This document shows positions 30,816-41,745 of a DNA stretch of 64,000 nt, in pieces; positions within the stretch are counted from its first letter, which is position 1, and the number at the start of each line of letters is the position of its first letter. The translations under genes were made by a program, and so were the position numbers. The stretch spans positions 620,001 through 684,000 of the forward strand of contig QNRL01000001.1 in the NCBI GenBank assembly GCA_003315335.1, read 5' to 3'. Under the pieces are notes generated by a model. It had not been told where the DNA came from. It searched no databases and worked only from the letters and a program-made list of their open reading frames with translations. This DNA is from Pseudocitrobacter faecalis (GTDB lineage: Bacteria; Pseudomonadota; Gammaproteobacteria; Enterobacterales; Enterobacteriaceae).

Positions 30816-31211
30816 ATGGTAAGTGCGCTTTATGCCGTACTGGCCGCACTGTTGTTGATCAAGTTTTCCTTTGACGTCGTTCGTCTGCGTATGCAATATC
30901 GCGTCGCGTACGGTGACGGCGGTTTTAGCGAACTGCAGAGCGCGATTCGTATTCACGGTAACGCGGTGGAATATATCCCCATCGGCGTGATTCTGTTGCT
31001 GTTTATGGAAATGAACGGTGCGGAAACCTGGATGGTTCACCTGTGCGGAATTCTGCTGCTGGCAGGTCGTTTAATGCATTATTATGGTTTTCACCATCGC
31101 CTTTTCCGCTGGCGTCGCTCTGGCATGAGCGCGACGTACATTTCGCTTCTGCTTATGGTACTGGCAAATCTGTGGTATCTGCCGTGGGAGTTGGTTTTCT
31201 CACTCCGTTAG
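30816..31211 (+). CDS. yecN: YecN, MAPEG-family inner-membrane protein
   Basis: A 131-residue MAPEG-superfamily protein with about four membrane helices (LYAVLAALLLIKFSFDVV, VEYIPIGVILLLFMEM, LCGILLLAGRLMHYYGF, TYISLLLMVLANLWYL). FSELQSAIRIHGNAVEYIP is the glutathione-site-like loop of the family. AAGGGAG five bases before the ATG at 30816 fixes the start. Its enzymatic role is unknown. Confidence 0.9.
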   Translation: MVSALYAVLAALLLIKFSFDVVRLRMQYRVAYGDGGFSELQSAIRIHGNAVEYIPIGVILLLFMEMNGAETWMVHLCGILLLAGRLMHYYGFHHRLFRWRRSGMSATYISLLLMVLANLWYLPWELVFSLR

Positions 31212-32959
<1,748 letters not shown>

Positions 32960-32971
32960 CTCCTTCGCAAC

Positions 32972-33039
32972 GCCTGATGCGCTGCGCTTATCAGGCCTAC
33001 AAACCATCGTAGGTCGGATAAGGCGAAGCCGCATCCGAC
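32972..33039. repeat. REP pair downstream of cmoB
   Basis: GCCTGATGCGCTGCGC...TTATCAGGCCTAC (32972-33000) and an inverted GTAGGTCGGATAAGGCG...GCATCCGAC (33009-33039) lie between the convergent cmoB and RES-toxin genes. Confidence 0.8.
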
Positions 33040-33053
33040 AATTGCTCTCACCA

Positions 33054-33749
33054 CTAATCCCCGTACAACCGGATGCTGAGAATGTTGGAAATCGATCTGC
33101 CGTTCCAGTGATATTCCAGGTGCTCGGTCTGAAGGATCTTCGTTACCAGACAAGGCCGATACAGCACATAACAGCTGTGTCCGGCATGGCGGACGGAACA
33201 ATAGTGAATGCCGTCCACATTTTGCGCCTTCTGTTGCTGCGCAAAGGCCTTCGACTGGCTGTAATCAGTGGCATGATAAATCGAAGATGAGAGGTAAGGC
33301 TCCTGGGTGATATCCACCAGCGTGGCATCAAACTCCGTGTAAAGCACTCGCATCTGAACTTTCTGCGCCGGCTCATTGGTGTAACCAAAAATACGCTCCT
33401 GATGGTACACCGTCTCTTTCACCGCCGTATCAAGCTGCGGCGCGCAGTAATACCCGCCGAAATCCCCGGTGGTGAAACGTGCGCCTTCCGGGTTCACATG
33501 CGTAAACGCCGCCATAACATAACTACAGCCATGGACGCCAACAAGCCAGTCTTCTTTTGGCACTCTTGATAACGTGCCCACTTGTTCCTGCAACCGCTCG
33601 TTGGTAATGGCTTCGACCGCCCATACGGCTTCTAATTCATCATTACTGGCGACATCTTCAAATAAATCGATAGTGGGATAACGGCTGGGGATAATGCGAT
33701 ACGCCGTTGCGCTTTTGAAGGTGGTGAAGATGGGGGCGTCATTAATCAA
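33054..33749 (-). CDS. RES-domain toxin of a type II toxin-antitoxin pair
   Basis: A 231-residue RES-domain protein. The naming residues are visible: R18 in ATAYRIIPSRYP, E112 in TAVKETVYH, and S164 or S166 in DYSQSKAFA; ARFTTGDFGGYYCAPQL is the conserved sheet between them. Characterised RES toxins (MbcT, RES of Photorhabdus) degrade or ADP-ribosylate through NAD+. The start overlaps the antitoxin stop by ATGA. The gene sits where E. coli has torY/torZ. All three key residues are intact, so the toxin is probably functional. NAD+ consumption is family inference. Confidence 0.87.
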   Translation of the reverse strand: MINDAPIFTTFKSATAYRIIPSRYPTIDLFEDVASNDELEAVWAVEAITNERLQEQVGTLSRVPKEDWLVGVHGCSYVMAAFTHVNPEGARFTTGDFGGYYCAPQLDTAVKETVYHQERIFGYTNEPAQKVQMRVLYTEFDATLVDITQEPYLSSSIYHATDYSQSKAFAQQQKAQNVDGIHYCSVRHAGHSCYVLYRPCLVTKILQTEHLEYHWNGRSISNILSIRLYGD

Positions 33750-34147
33750 GCCATTCCCCCTCGCCAGGCCTGAAGGCGTGTGGCAACTTCGTAAAGGTCG
33801 GCAACCCGACCTCCGCTCATCACGTCCATTGCCGAACGCCCGGCGAAGAAAGGATGATTATTGGGTTTACGCACCCAGCCATAAATACTGTCTTCCGCGG
33901 TGAACAACACGCGCAGGCACTTATGAATATTGAGGATGTAGCTCATCCGCTCAAGCGTGTCCGCACTTAAACGAATGCCCCCGCTCACTTCTTTATATTT
34001 GTTCAATGTTGAACGTGAGCTCACCCCCAGCAGTTTTAACTGTTCATCGGTGGTGCATTGCCATTTATCGAGGATACGGAACACCACGAGCAGCGCTTTG
34101 CTGGTATCAATTGCACTTTTTTCATGCTGCTTGTGCACGCTTGCCAT
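33746..34147 (-). CDS. Xre/MbcA/ParS-type antitoxin partner
   Basis: A 133-residue protein with an N-terminal Xre-like helix-turn-helix region (DEQLKLLGVSSRSTLNKYKEV) and the C-terminal DUF2384 toxin-binding domain (AEDSIYGWVRKPNNHPFFAGRSAMDVMSGGRVADLYEVATRLQAWRGG). It would neutralise the RES toxin and autorepress. AGGAGG four bases before the ATG is a strong ribosome-binding site, giving the excess of antitoxin expected of such pairs. A palindrome 30 bp upstream is the likely operator. Confidence 0.88.
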   Translation of the reverse strand: MASVHKQHEKSAIDTSKALLVVFRILDKWQCTTDEQLKLLGVSSRSTLNKYKEVSGGIRLSADTLERMSYILNIHKCLRVLFTAEDSIYGWVRKPNNHPFFAGRSAMDVMSGGRVADLYEVATRLQAWRGGMA

Positions 34148-34176
34148 ATATCCTCCTGCGACTTCGTGGCATTAAT

Positions 34177-34204
34177 CACTATTAATATACGAATAATATT
34201 AGTG
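34177..34204. promoter_or_regulatory. Palindromic operator candidate of the RES/Xre operon
   Basis: CACTATTAATAT (34177-34188) and ATAATATTAGTG (34193-34204) form an inverted repeat with 10 of 12 matches around ACGA, 30 bp upstream of the antitoxin start. Position and symmetry fit autoregulation by the Xre antitoxin. Confidence 0.55.
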
Positions 34205-34260
34205 CATTTGTCCATTTATGTACACTGTCGAATATTGCAGCGTTACACCGGCCGGGAGAT

Positions 34261-34293
34261 AAAAAAAGGCCCCTGTTGAATTGGCAGGGGCCT
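34261..34293 (-). terminator. Terminator of cutC
   Basis: On the minus strand AGGCCCCTG pairs with CAGGGGCCT and is followed by a run of six T residues, 50 bp after the cutC stop. Confidence 0.88.
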
Positions 34294-34342
34294 GGTACAA
34301 GCAAACATCATATTGGGCGACATGATGCGCGGTAAAAATCGG

Positions 34343-35086
34343 TTAGTCGGCGTGGTGTGCGATAATCGCCTTCATTTGCGCAACGGCGGCGGCGTCGACA
34401 GCATAGCGTGAGTATTCATCCGCGTCCGGGTCTGTTGACATGGAGAGCCCCGGATTACGATAACGCATTGCCGAGGGGATCCACTGCCCGGCAGAGCTGT
34501 GAACTTCTTTCACGCCCACCTCAAGAAACAGTTCAAGGTTGCTGGCCCTGACTCCTGCCCCCGCCATAATGATTGGAGCATCGGCACGGGCAATAAGTTC
34601 CCGAATTAATGCAAGACCTTTTTCCGCTGACGCTTTTTGCCCGGAGGTCAGCACTCGTGCCACACCCAGTTCTGCCAGCGTATCAATGGCTTGCAGGGGA
34701 TCTGCGCACATATCAAACGCGCGATGAAAAGTCACCGCTAATGGCCCCGCCGCCGCCATAATTTGCTGCATCCGCGCGCTATCAACGTGACCGTCTTCAT
34801 CCAGCACGCCAATCACCAGGCCGGGGAAACCCAGCTCGCGAACGGTACGCACATCATTGAGCATCGCCTGAAACTCACCGTCGGTGTAGCAAAAATCCCC
34901 GCCGCGCGGGCGAATGATCGGATGTACCGGAATCGACACCTGCTCTCGCGTGGATTTCAACACACCATAAGAAGGCGTCAGCCCGCCCTCCAGCGGCGCG
35001 GCACACAATTCGATGCGATCGGCACCGTTTTTTTCTGCGCTCAGCGCGCACTCCATGCTGTAACAGCATATCTCCAGCACTGTCAT
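34343..35086 (-). CDS. cutC: CutC family protein
   Basis: A 247-residue TIM-barrel CutC protein: [60 protein letters not shown] and [10 protein letters not shown] are the family blocks. Cytoplasmic. CutC was linked to copper tolerance in E. coli, but its true activity is unsettled. GGAG six bases upstream selects the ATG at 35086 over one at 35098. yecM lies just upstream on the same strand. Confidence 0.93.
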   Translation of the reverse strand: MTVLEICCYSMECALSAEKNGADRIELCAAPLEGGLTPSYGVLKSTREQVSIPVHPIIRPRGGDFCYTDGEFQAMLNDVRTVRELGFPGLVIGVLDEDGHVDSARMQQIMAAAGPLAVTFHRAFDMCADPLQAIDTLAELGVARVLTSGQKASAEKGLALIRELIARADAPIIMAGAGVRASNLELFLEVGVKEVHSSAGQWIPSAMRYRNPGLSMSTDPDADEYSRYAVDAAAVAQMKAIIAHHAD

Positions 35087-35161
35087 TCGATTCTCCATAA
35101 CTCAAAACCGGGCGGATCATGACACGGTTCGCGGATCCAGACCCCGCGTCACTTCACATTG

Positions 35162-35728
35162 TTACACTGCCTGTTCGCTGGCTACGATCGCTTCAATCGT
35201 CCAGGGGTGAAATTTGAGGGTGACTTTACCGTCGGTCACGGCCAGGGTCGGATTGGGCAGGCGCTCCTTCTCCCCTTTCGGTGAGCTGGTTTTTACAACA
35301 ATCCCCGGCTGGCTTAGCCCTTCATCGCTCATTAGCGCTAACGCGCGGGCATTTAAGGTTTCCGGTTCTCCCGGCAGCACAATTTCAATATGCTCCCAAC
35401 CCTCGTGGGGATAGCGCTTTTCGCCCGGCCAGGGAAGCTCGACCACGCTGAATTGCCAATGCGCCACGCACACAGGTTCTCGCAGTTTAAACAGGCAGAT
35501 GGGGCGGCCATTGATCATATTTTCCGAGAGCAGTTCTCCACACTGTTCCAGGCCACGACGCCAGCGCTCAGCAGTGACATTTTGATGGCAGCGAAGCGAA
35601 ATATGGTCAGCATCCAGCGGCGCAATATTCAATCCCAGGCGAGTGGAAAGATCTGTTAACGCCTGAACGAAACGCGGGAGATCCGCGGAAATATCATTCA
35701 GTTCTTCAATTGTCTGCCAGTTAGCCAT
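35162..35728 (-). CDS. yecM: YecM, glyoxalase-fold conserved protein
   Basis: A 188-residue protein of the YecM family, a vicinal-oxygen-chelate (glyoxalase-like) fold: LDADHISLRCH, RPICLFKLREPV, VVELPWPGEKRYPHEGWEHIEIVLPG and LKFHPWTIEAIV are recognisable. His and Glu residues that could bind metal are present (DHISLR, HIEIVLPGE). Its function is not known. It lies between cutC and the divergent argS. Confidence 0.9.
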   Translation of the reverse strand: MANWQTIEELNDISADLPRFVQALTDLSTRLGLNIAPLDADHISLRCHQNVTAERWRRGLEQCGELLSENMINGRPICLFKLREPVCVAHWQFSVVELPWPGEKRYPHEGWEHIEIVLPGEPETLNARALALMSDEGLSQPGIVVKTSSPKGEKERLPNPTLAVTDGKVTLKFHPWTIEAIVASEQAV

Positions 35729-35960
35729 TTTCCCACTCCCGTTTGCAATAAAGGCGCTAATCTACCCTGTTGTTCGCGGTGAACCAAGATCGGCGGCGAC
35801 ATGAGTGGTTATTCATTAATCGTGCAGGCGCATCTGACGGTTTGTAACGCGTCCCTGATGCTGACGCCATCAGGCAAATGCAGTATACTCCCGCCTTAAT
35901 TTATCCACACCCGACGCGGCTCTTAACGGGATGCCACGTCTTTCAATGTAAGGTATTTCG

Positions 35961-37694
35961 GTGAATATTCAGGCTCTTCTCTCAGAAAAGGTTAGCCAGG
36001 CCCTGATTGCGGCAGGCGCGCCTGCCGATTGCGAACCACAGGTTCGTCAGTCAGCAAAAGTACAGTTCGGCGACTATCAGGCTAACGGCGTGATGGCGGT
36101 TGCGAAAAAACTGGGCATGGCGCCGCGACAACTGGCAGAGCAGGTCCTGTCTCACCTCGACCTTACCGGTGTCGCCTGCAAAGTTGAAATCGCAGGCCCG
36201 GGATTTATCAATATTTTCCTCGATCCGGCCTTCCTGGCCGAGCACGTCAACAACGCGCTGGCTTCCGATCGTCTGGGCATTACCCAGCCTGCACCACAAA
36301 CCATCGTGGTTGACTACTCTGCGCCTAACGTGGCGAAAGAGATGCACGTGGGTCACCTGCGCTCCACCATTATCGGTGATGCCTCGGTGCGTACCCTGGA
36401 ACTGCTGGGCCACAAAGTGATCCGCGCAAACCACGTCGGCGACTGGGGTACCCAGTTCGGCATGCTGATCGCGTGGCTGGAAAAACAGCAGCAGGAAAAC
36501 GCTGGCGAAATGGAGCTGGCTGACCTCGAAGGTTTCTATCGTGATGCGAAAAAACACTACGACGAAGACGAAGCGTTTGCCGAGCGCGCGCGTAGCTACG
36601 TGGTGAAACTGCAGAGCGGCGATGAATACTTCCGCGAGATGTGGCGCAAGCTGGTCGATATCACCATGACCCAAAACCAGATCACCTATAACCGTCTGAA
36701 CGTGACACTCACCCGCGATGACGTGATGGGTGAAAGCCTCTACAACCCAATGCTGCCGGGCGTCGTTGCTGACCTCAAAGCGAAAGGCATGGCCGTTGAG
36801 AGCGAAGGCGCAACCGTGGTGTTCCTTGACGAGTTCAAGAACAAAGAAGGTGAACCTATGGGCGTCATCATCCAGAAAAAGGATGGCGGCTACCTCTACA
36901 CCACCACCGATATCGCCTGCGCGAAATACCGTTATGAAACCCTGCATGCCGACCGCGTGCTGTACTACATCGACTCCCGTCAACATCAGCACCTGATGCA
37001 GGCATGGACCATCGTACGTAAAGCCGGTTATGTACCGGAGTCCGTACCGCTGGAACACCACATGTTCGGTATGATGCTGGGTAAAGACGGTAAGCCATTC
37101 AAAACCCGCGCCGGCGGTACCGTTAAACTGGCAGATCTGCTGGACGAAGCGCTGGAACGTGCCCGTCGTCTGGTCGCCGAGAAGAACCCGGATATGCCAG
37201 CTGAAGAGCTGGAAAAACTGGCCAATGCAGTCGGCATCGGCGCGGTGAAATATGCGGATCTCTCTAAAAACCGTACCACCGATTACATCTTCGACTGGGA
37301 CAACATGCTGGCGTTCGAAGGGAACACTGCGCCGTATATGCAGTATGCCTACACTCGCGTGCTTTCCGTGTTCCGTAAAGCAGGAATGGAAGAGCGCGAG
37401 CTGCTGAACGCAACGGTTGAGATTAAAGAAGATCGTGAAGCCCAGCTGGCCGCACGCCTTCTGCAGTTCGAAGAAACCCTCAATGTGGTCGCGCGTGAAG
37501 GTACACCGCACGTCATGTGTGCCTACCTGTACGACCTGGCAGGTCTGTTCTCTGGCTTCTACGAGCACTGCCCGATCCTGACTGCTGAAAGCGAATCTAT
37601 TCGTAACAGCCGTCTGAAACTGGCGTTGCTGACGGCGAAAACGCTGAAAACCGGTCTGGATACGTTGGGTATTGAGACGGTAGAACGGATGTAA
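35961..37694 (+). CDS. argS: Arginyl-tRNA synthetase
   Basis: A 577-residue class I synthetase, the length of E. coli ArgRS, charging tRNA-Arg. The N-terminal Add-1 domain ([21 protein letters not shown]) is followed by the HIGH-type motif [12 protein letters not shown] and the C-terminal DALR anticodon domain ([15 protein letters not shown]). Like E. coli ArgRS it lacks a canonical KMSKS. The start is GTG with AAGGTATTTCG upstream, as in E. coli. A terminator follows 8 bp after the stop. Confidence 0.97.
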   Translation: MNIQALLSEKVSQALIAAGAPADCEPQVRQSAKVQFGDYQANGVMAVAKKLGMAPRQLAEQVLSHLDLTGVACKVEIAGPGFINIFLDPAFLAEHVNNALASDRLGITQPAPQTIVVDYSAPNVAKEMHVGHLRSTIIGDASVRTLELLGHKVIRANHVGDWGTQFGMLIAWLEKQQQENAGEMELADLEGFYRDAKKHYDEDEAFAERARSYVVKLQSGDEYFREMWRKLVDITMTQNQITYNRLNVTLTRDDVMGESLYNPMLPGVVADLKAKGMAVESEGATVVFLDEFKNKEGEPMGVIIQKKDGGYLYTTTDIACAKYRYETLHADRVLYYIDSRQHQHLMQAWTIVRKAGYVPESVPLEHHMFGMMLGKDGKPFKTRAGGTVKLADLLDEALERARRLVAEKNPDMPAEELEKLANAVGIGAVKYADLSKNRTTDYIFDWDNMLAFEGNTAPYMQYAYTRVLSVFRKAGMEERELLNATVEIKEDREAQLAARLLQFEETLNVVAREGTPHVMCAYLYDLAGLFSGFYEHCPILTAESESIRNSRLKLALLTAKTLKTGLDTLGIETVERM

Positions 37695-37701
37695 TTAACG
37701 T

Positions 37702-37738
37702 AAGCCCCGACAAACTGCACATCGTCGGGGCTTATTTC
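37702..37738 (+). terminator. Terminator of argS
   Basis: AAGCCCCGAC (37702-37711) pairs with GTCGGGGCTT (37724-37733) and is followed by ATTTCC. The T-tract is interrupted but the stem is strong. Confidence 0.75.
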
Positions 37739-37739
37739 C

Positions 37740-37989
37740 TCTGTGACAAAAACTAAATACCATCCTGCTTTATTCATGCTAGACCGACCATCAGCATGTG
37801 ATACACATAGCTTCTTCTTTCCCTTGAAATAGATTAAAATGTAATTACAAAATAATAATCAACATCAATTAAAGAATGTTAATTAAAAATGAGATAAATA
37901 CCTTCCGGGCAAATGGAAGATATAGTCGCTACCAATGTATAAGGTTATCATCACCGAGATTTATGCAACCCAGCAACCGATGCCTTTAA
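37740..37989. other. A+T-rich left flank of the lysozyme island
   Basis: About 250 bp of markedly A+T-rich DNA between the argS terminator and the lysozyme gene. Short frames exist (an ATG at 37936 for about 31 codons and one at 37963 for 8 codons) but none has a ribosome-binding site or family features. No tRNA, direct repeat or insertion-sequence end is evident. Confidence 0.45.
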
Positions 37990-37992
37990 TTG

Positions 37993-38445
37993 ATGCAATC
38001 ATACGAACAGTTACGAACCCTCCCCTATGACGACCAAACCAGTCGACTGACTGAAAAATATTGTCCTGGGGCGACTATAGGCTATGGCCATTTAATAAAA
38101 GATCAAGATGAATTCGAAAAATTCAAAAATGGAATTAGTCATTCAACAGCTAGTATAATCTTTGAAAATGACCTATATAAATATATCCAGACGGTTAGAA
38201 CTAATGTCCGTGTTGATCTAACACAAAATGAGTTTGATGCATTAGTAATGATGGCTTTCAACATAGGTATACAGGGGTTTAAAAAATCCACTGTACTGGA
38301 AATAATTAATGGGTTGCGTACAAAAAATCTCCGTACATCCTGGCTTTCATTTCGTTACTCTCAAGGAAAAATAATGCAAGGATTAATTAATCGGCGGACA
38401 AGTGAAATGGATGTGTTTTTTGAAGGGGTATACCGAAAAATATGA
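37993..38445 (+). CDS. GH24 (T4-type) lysozyme, orphan effector-like
   Basis: A 150-residue glycoside hydrolase family 24 lysozyme that would cut MurNAc-GlcNAc bonds. The catalytic trio is visible: E5 (SYEQLR), D14 (PYDDQ, nine residues after the Glu as in T4 lysozyme) and T28 (GATIGYGHL). An eight-residue insertion holding a cysteine lies between Asp and Thr. NEFDALVMMAFNIG and QGLINRRTSE are later family blocks. It has no signal peptide, holin or Rz genes nearby, and only four residues precede the Glu, so its N-terminus may be trimmed. No strong ribosome-binding site is visible. G+C is far below the neighbours. The next gene overlaps by ATGA and encodes an exported protein, suggesting an effector-immunity pair. 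Confidence 0.82.
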   Translation: MQSYEQLRTLPYDDQTSRLTEKYCPGATIGYGHLIKDQDEFEKFKNGISHSTASIIFENDLYKYIQTVRTNVRVDLTQNEFDALVMMAFNIGIQGFKKSTVLEIINGLRTKNLRTSWLSFRYSQGKIMQGLINRRTSEMDVFFEGVYRKI

Positions 38446-38840
38446 ATATATATACACTGATTATTTTTTCAATTATTTCATTTTCTTCATATGCTGCCAA
38501 TCAGTACTCTCGTGTATTTGAGAACGATGAGTTCCTTGTTATCCTTGACATAAAATGCTCACCATGCGGCTTAGATTGCAAAAACATTCACTATCATTTA
38601 TTTAACAAAATTAAAAACCTTGATATTACCGGCCCAGCAACAACTCTGACCACCGGAACTATCAATAATTTCCGGGGCTACGTTTTCAGTAAGGATAATA
38701 TCATCTATAGTTTTATAGAATCTGATACAGAAAATACCTGGAATTTGTTGATTAGTAAAAAGCAGGAAAAATCAAAAGAGCAGCCTTACCAGGAGGAAAA
38801 AACTCAAATTGCGCTTATCTTTGATAATAGCACTTGCTAG
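38442..38840 (+). CDS. Exported protein, probable immunity partner of the lysozyme
   Basis: A 132-residue protein with a clear Sec signal peptide (MNIYTLIIFSIISFSSYA, cleavage near SYA-AN). The mature part has a cysteine cluster CSPCGLDC and a final C-terminal cysteine, fitting disulphides in the periplasm; the rest is rich in beta-prone segments (FRGYVFSKDNIIYSFI). I do not recognise the family. The ATGA overlap with the lysozyme gene and its periplasmic address are what one expects of an immunity protein against a peptidoglycan hydrolase. The function is inferred from context alone. Confidence 0.7.
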   Translation: MNIYTLIIFSIISFSSYAANQYSRVFENDEFLVILDIKCSPCGLDCKNIHYHLFNKIKNLDITGPATTLTTGTINNFRGYVFSKDNIIYSFIESDTENTWNLLISKKQEKSKEQPYQEEKTQIALIFDNSTC

Positions 38841-38875
38841 CTATGGGGATACACAAAAGCATATCCCCAAGACCA

Positions 38876-40021
38876 TCAAAAATACTTGCGCAGATACTCC
38901 GTCAGACACAAAATCGCCATCGCCTGCCCATACGGCATAGAGGTCAGCGGGATCTCGCGATAGAAATCGAGATTTGAACCCATCCCGGTGCCAAATGAGG
39001 TTTGCAACAATTCCCCTTCCGGTGAAATGTGTTTCACAATCCCTTTAATCGCTTTTTCCGCCACGTCCGCATACTCTGCCCCCACGTAGCGCTTACGCAC
39101 GGCTTTGAGGATCCCGTAGGCAAACCCCGCCGTTGCAGACGCCTCCAGATAAGAGTTCGGATCGTCGAGCAGCGTGTGCCACAGCCCGCTTTCGTCCTGG
39201 CATTTCGCCAGCGCCTCAATCTGCGCATTCAGCACCTGCACCAGATAACGACGCACGGCGTTGTTTTCCGGCAAATCCACCAGTTCCAGGAAGTCAGGGA
39301 TCACAATCGTCAGCCAGCTATTGCCGCGCGCCCAGCGGGCGTTGGCGAAGTTATGCTGACCTTCGTAAGTCCAGCCATGGAACCAGAGCCCCGTCTCCCG
39401 GTCCATCAGATTCTGTACATGCAGCAGGAACTGATAGACCGCCTCTTCAACATATTCCGGTCGATTGAGCAATTTACCAATTTTCGCCAGCGGCAGTACG
39501 GTCATCATCAGCGTGTCATCCCACATCTGTTGATGGTTTTCCTCCGCCAGCGTAATGTGCTGCATGCCGCCGTGATTGGTGCGCGGCATTTCGTTCATCG
39601 CCCACTCAGCCCAGCTATCGAGCCACGGCAGATACGCCGGGTTACCGGTCTCTTCATAGCGATACGCCAGCGTCAGGAACGGTGCCATAGTGTTGACGTT
39701 TTTGGTGGTTGCCCCCTCGGCAAAGCGATCGGCGAACCAGTTGTCGATGATGTCACGCATCGCCACATCGCCGGTCTGCTGGAAGTATTGATGAATACCG
39801 TACAGACCGACGCCGTGCGTCCACTCCCAACCTGCCCAACCTTTGGTATCAATCACGCGGCCATCGTCGAGGCGCAGCAGGAACTGACCGGTTTCATCCT
39901 TAATGTTGACCAGATTGTTGGTCACCGTCTGGATCAAAGCCTTCAGTTCTTCCCGGGAGATAAAACGCTCAGGTTGACGTAATAACGCGCTGTGTTTTAC
40001 CGGCCAAACTTTCATATCCAT
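38876..40021 (-). CDS. rhiN: Unsaturated rhamnogalacturonyl hydrolase (GH105), RhiN-like
   Basis: A 381-residue GH105 enzyme that removes the unsaturated galacturonyl residue from rhamnogalacturonan oligosaccharides. The (alpha/alpha)6-barrel signatures are GWAGWEWTHGVGLYGIHQYF, TLAYRYEETGNPAYLPWLDSWAEW, QMWDDTLMMTVLPLAKIG (catalytic Asp), ARGNSWLTIVIPDFLEL and SYLEASATAGFAYGILKAV. No signal peptide, so it is cytoplasmic. Its ATG overlaps the rhiT TAA (TAATG), so the two are one operon. It matches the Dickeya RhiN type. Substrate choice between rhamnogalacturonan and related unsaturated uronides is inferred from the transporter partner. Confidence 0.85.
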   Translation of the reverse strand: MDMKVWPVKHSALLRQPERFISREELKALIQTVTNNLVNIKDETGQFLLRLDDGRVIDTKGWAGWEWTHGVGLYGIHQYFQQTGDVAMRDIIDNWFADRFAEGATTKNVNTMAPFLTLAYRYEETGNPAYLPWLDSWAEWAMNEMPRTNHGGMQHITLAEENHQQMWDDTLMMTVLPLAKIGKLLNRPEYVEEAVYQFLLHVQNLMDRETGLWFHGWTYEGQHNFANARWARGNSWLTIVIPDFLELVDLPENNAVRRYLVQVLNAQIEALAKCQDESGLWHTLLDDPNSYLEASATAGFAYGILKAVRKRYVGAEYADVAEKAIKGIVKHISPEGELLQTSFGTGMGSNLDFYREIPLTSMPYGQAMAILCLTEYLRKYF

Positions 40022-41604
40022 TAACCTCTGTGATAAGTCGAATTCAATGTGACACCCTGCTTAAGCGATGGCGCAGCAGGCTTGTTACGATTCAAATAAC
40101 CAATATTGTTGTTGCCCCACAGGGATTCATAGGGCATCCCTGCCAGCATTTCGACCGTAGCGCGAGCATCCGGAGTGATGCTTTCCGGCATCGTGCGGCC
40201 AGACTCACGCATTTTCGCCGTCTCTTCACGCAGCACGCTGTGCGTTTTCAGATTCAGTTTGAAACGCAGGGAGACAAGAAAGCCACAGGCCAATACCAGA
40301 ATGGTGCCGAAGCTTAAGATCATCAGGATGGTGTGGCTCACTTCCGGCGGCTGAACTTTTTGCCCGGAGACGAAACCCGACATCTGCATGATGATACCCA
40401 CCAGCATTACCGCGCCCGCCTGAGATGCTTTACGCGTCAGCGTCATGATGCCCGCGAAGATCCCTTCACGGCGCTGGCCGGTAATTACTTCATCAACGTC
40501 AGAAATGTAGGTATAAGTGTTCCACGGCACATAGTTGATACCACCGCGTCCCAACCCGGCAATCGCTGAGATCAGCAGCAACAGAGAATAGACGTCGCTC
40601 ATACCCGCGTAATAAAGCATCGCGTAAGAGAGTGAACCCAGACCAAACAGCACCACCACCATGCGGTAAGACGGCGCAGGCCCGAAGCGGATGCACAGCG
40701 GGATCATGGCGATAACCGCAATAAACTGGAAGATAGCCATGGTGCCCAGCAGATTAGAGGCCACGGAGGCTTCCTGCATCAGCACAAAGACGACGTAGTA
40801 GGTAAACACCGCGTTAAAAACGTCCTGCGCGATATAGCCACCGAGGTACATGCCCAGGTGCTGGCGGAAAATTTTTATCCGCAGCGTAGAGGTCAGTTCG
40901 GTGATCAACCGGCTCATGCTCTGCGCAAACGTCAGGTGTTTTTTCTCCTCTTCCGCACGCAGCGCAGCTTCCGTCCACTCTTCACGCGGGCGCTCCCAGG
41001 TAAAGAACCAGACAAATGTCAGCATCATCGCGCACAGCACCGAGAAGACCAGACTTGCGTAGAAGAAGGAGATGGCGTTGTCTTTGCCGAAGGTGGTCAG
41101 CAGAATACCCGGCAGGAAAGAGGCCAGAATCGCCGACATCTGCGCCATAGAAATACGCGCGCCGGAGAACTTGGTTTTCTGTTTGAAGTCGTCGGTCATT
41201 TCCGGCACCAGCGTTTCATACGGCACCAGAATCATGGTGTAGACAATATCGAAGATCAGATACGTCAGCAGGTAATACCAGAATCCCATATCGCCGACCC
41301 ACATGAAGGAGTAGCTGAAGACGCAGGGAATGCCGAGCAGAATAAAGAACTTACGACGACCAAAGCGTTTTCCAAGCCAGGTCGAGCCAAAGTTATCGGT
41401 TAAGAAGCCCATCAGCGGACTGACAACGGCATCAAGCACGCGTGCCGTCGCAAAAATGAACGTGGCTTCAATCGGCGTCAAGCCGCAAAAGGTGGTGTAG
41501 AAATAGAGCAGCCAGGCTGCCGTTAACGCAGTGGTGCCTGCGCCGAGAAAATCCCCTGACCCGTAGGCAAGGTAGTTAGCTAATCCAATTTTTCGTGTTT
41601 TCAT
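40021..41604 (-). CDS. rhiT: Rhamnogalacturonide transporter, RhiT-like (GPH/MFS)
   Basis: A 527-residue inner-membrane transporter of the glycoside-pentoside-hexuronide:cation symporter family with about twelve helices. RVLDAVVSPLMGFLTDNFGSTWLGKRFGRRKFFILLG is the family's loop 2-3 signature. TRKASQAGAVMLVGIIM and LGRGGINYVPWNTYTYISDVDEV are other conserved parts. It would import unsaturated rhamnogalacturonan di- and oligosaccharides for RhiN. AGGA lies upstream of the ATG at 41604; the frame runs upstream to 41643 but begins mid-leader. Upstream lie candidate CRP and KdgR sites. Confidence 0.82.
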   Translation of the reverse strand: MKTRKIGLANYLAYGSGDFLGAGTTALTAAWLLYFYTTFCGLTPIEATFIFATARVLDAVVSPLMGFLTDNFGSTWLGKRFGRRKFFILLGIPCVFSYSFMWVGDMGFWYYLLTYLIFDIVYTMILVPYETLVPEMTDDFKQKTKFSGARISMAQMSAILASFLPGILLTTFGKDNAISFFYASLVFSVLCAMMLTFVWFFTWERPREEWTEAALRAEEEKKHLTFAQSMSRLITELTSTLRIKIFRQHLGMYLGGYIAQDVFNAVFTYYVVFVLMQEASVASNLLGTMAIFQFIAVIAMIPLCIRFGPAPSYRMVVVLFGLGSLSYAMLYYAGMSDVYSLLLLISAIAGLGRGGINYVPWNTYTYISDVDEVITGQRREGIFAGIMTLTRKASQAGAVMLVGIIMQMSGFVSGQKVQPPEVSHTILMILSFGTILVLACGFLVSLRFKLNLKTHSVLREETAKMRESGRTMPESITPDARATVEMLAGMPYESLWGNNNIGYLNRNKPAAPSLKQGVTLNSTYHRG

Positions 41605-41745
41605 CGCCGTGGATCCTGTGCTTTTTAAAAGCCCCCCTGACATGCAAAGGGAGGACTGACACGGCTACAGTAAAATCATGCAAAGCTTGATACCTTTCCA
41701 TTATTGCCAGCGGAATCCATTCACTGGCAAAAATGCAAAGAGTGG

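Noticed and set aside
36051-37568. A 505-codon open frame antisense to argS
   Set aside because: It is a shadow frame produced by the codon bias of argS; no ribosome-binding site, no domain, low-complexity composition.
37936-38031. A 31-codon frame starting just before the lysozyme gene in another frame
   Set aside because: No ribosome-binding site or homology. It might mark a frameshifted ancestral N-terminus of the lysozyme, but the sequence does not resemble one.
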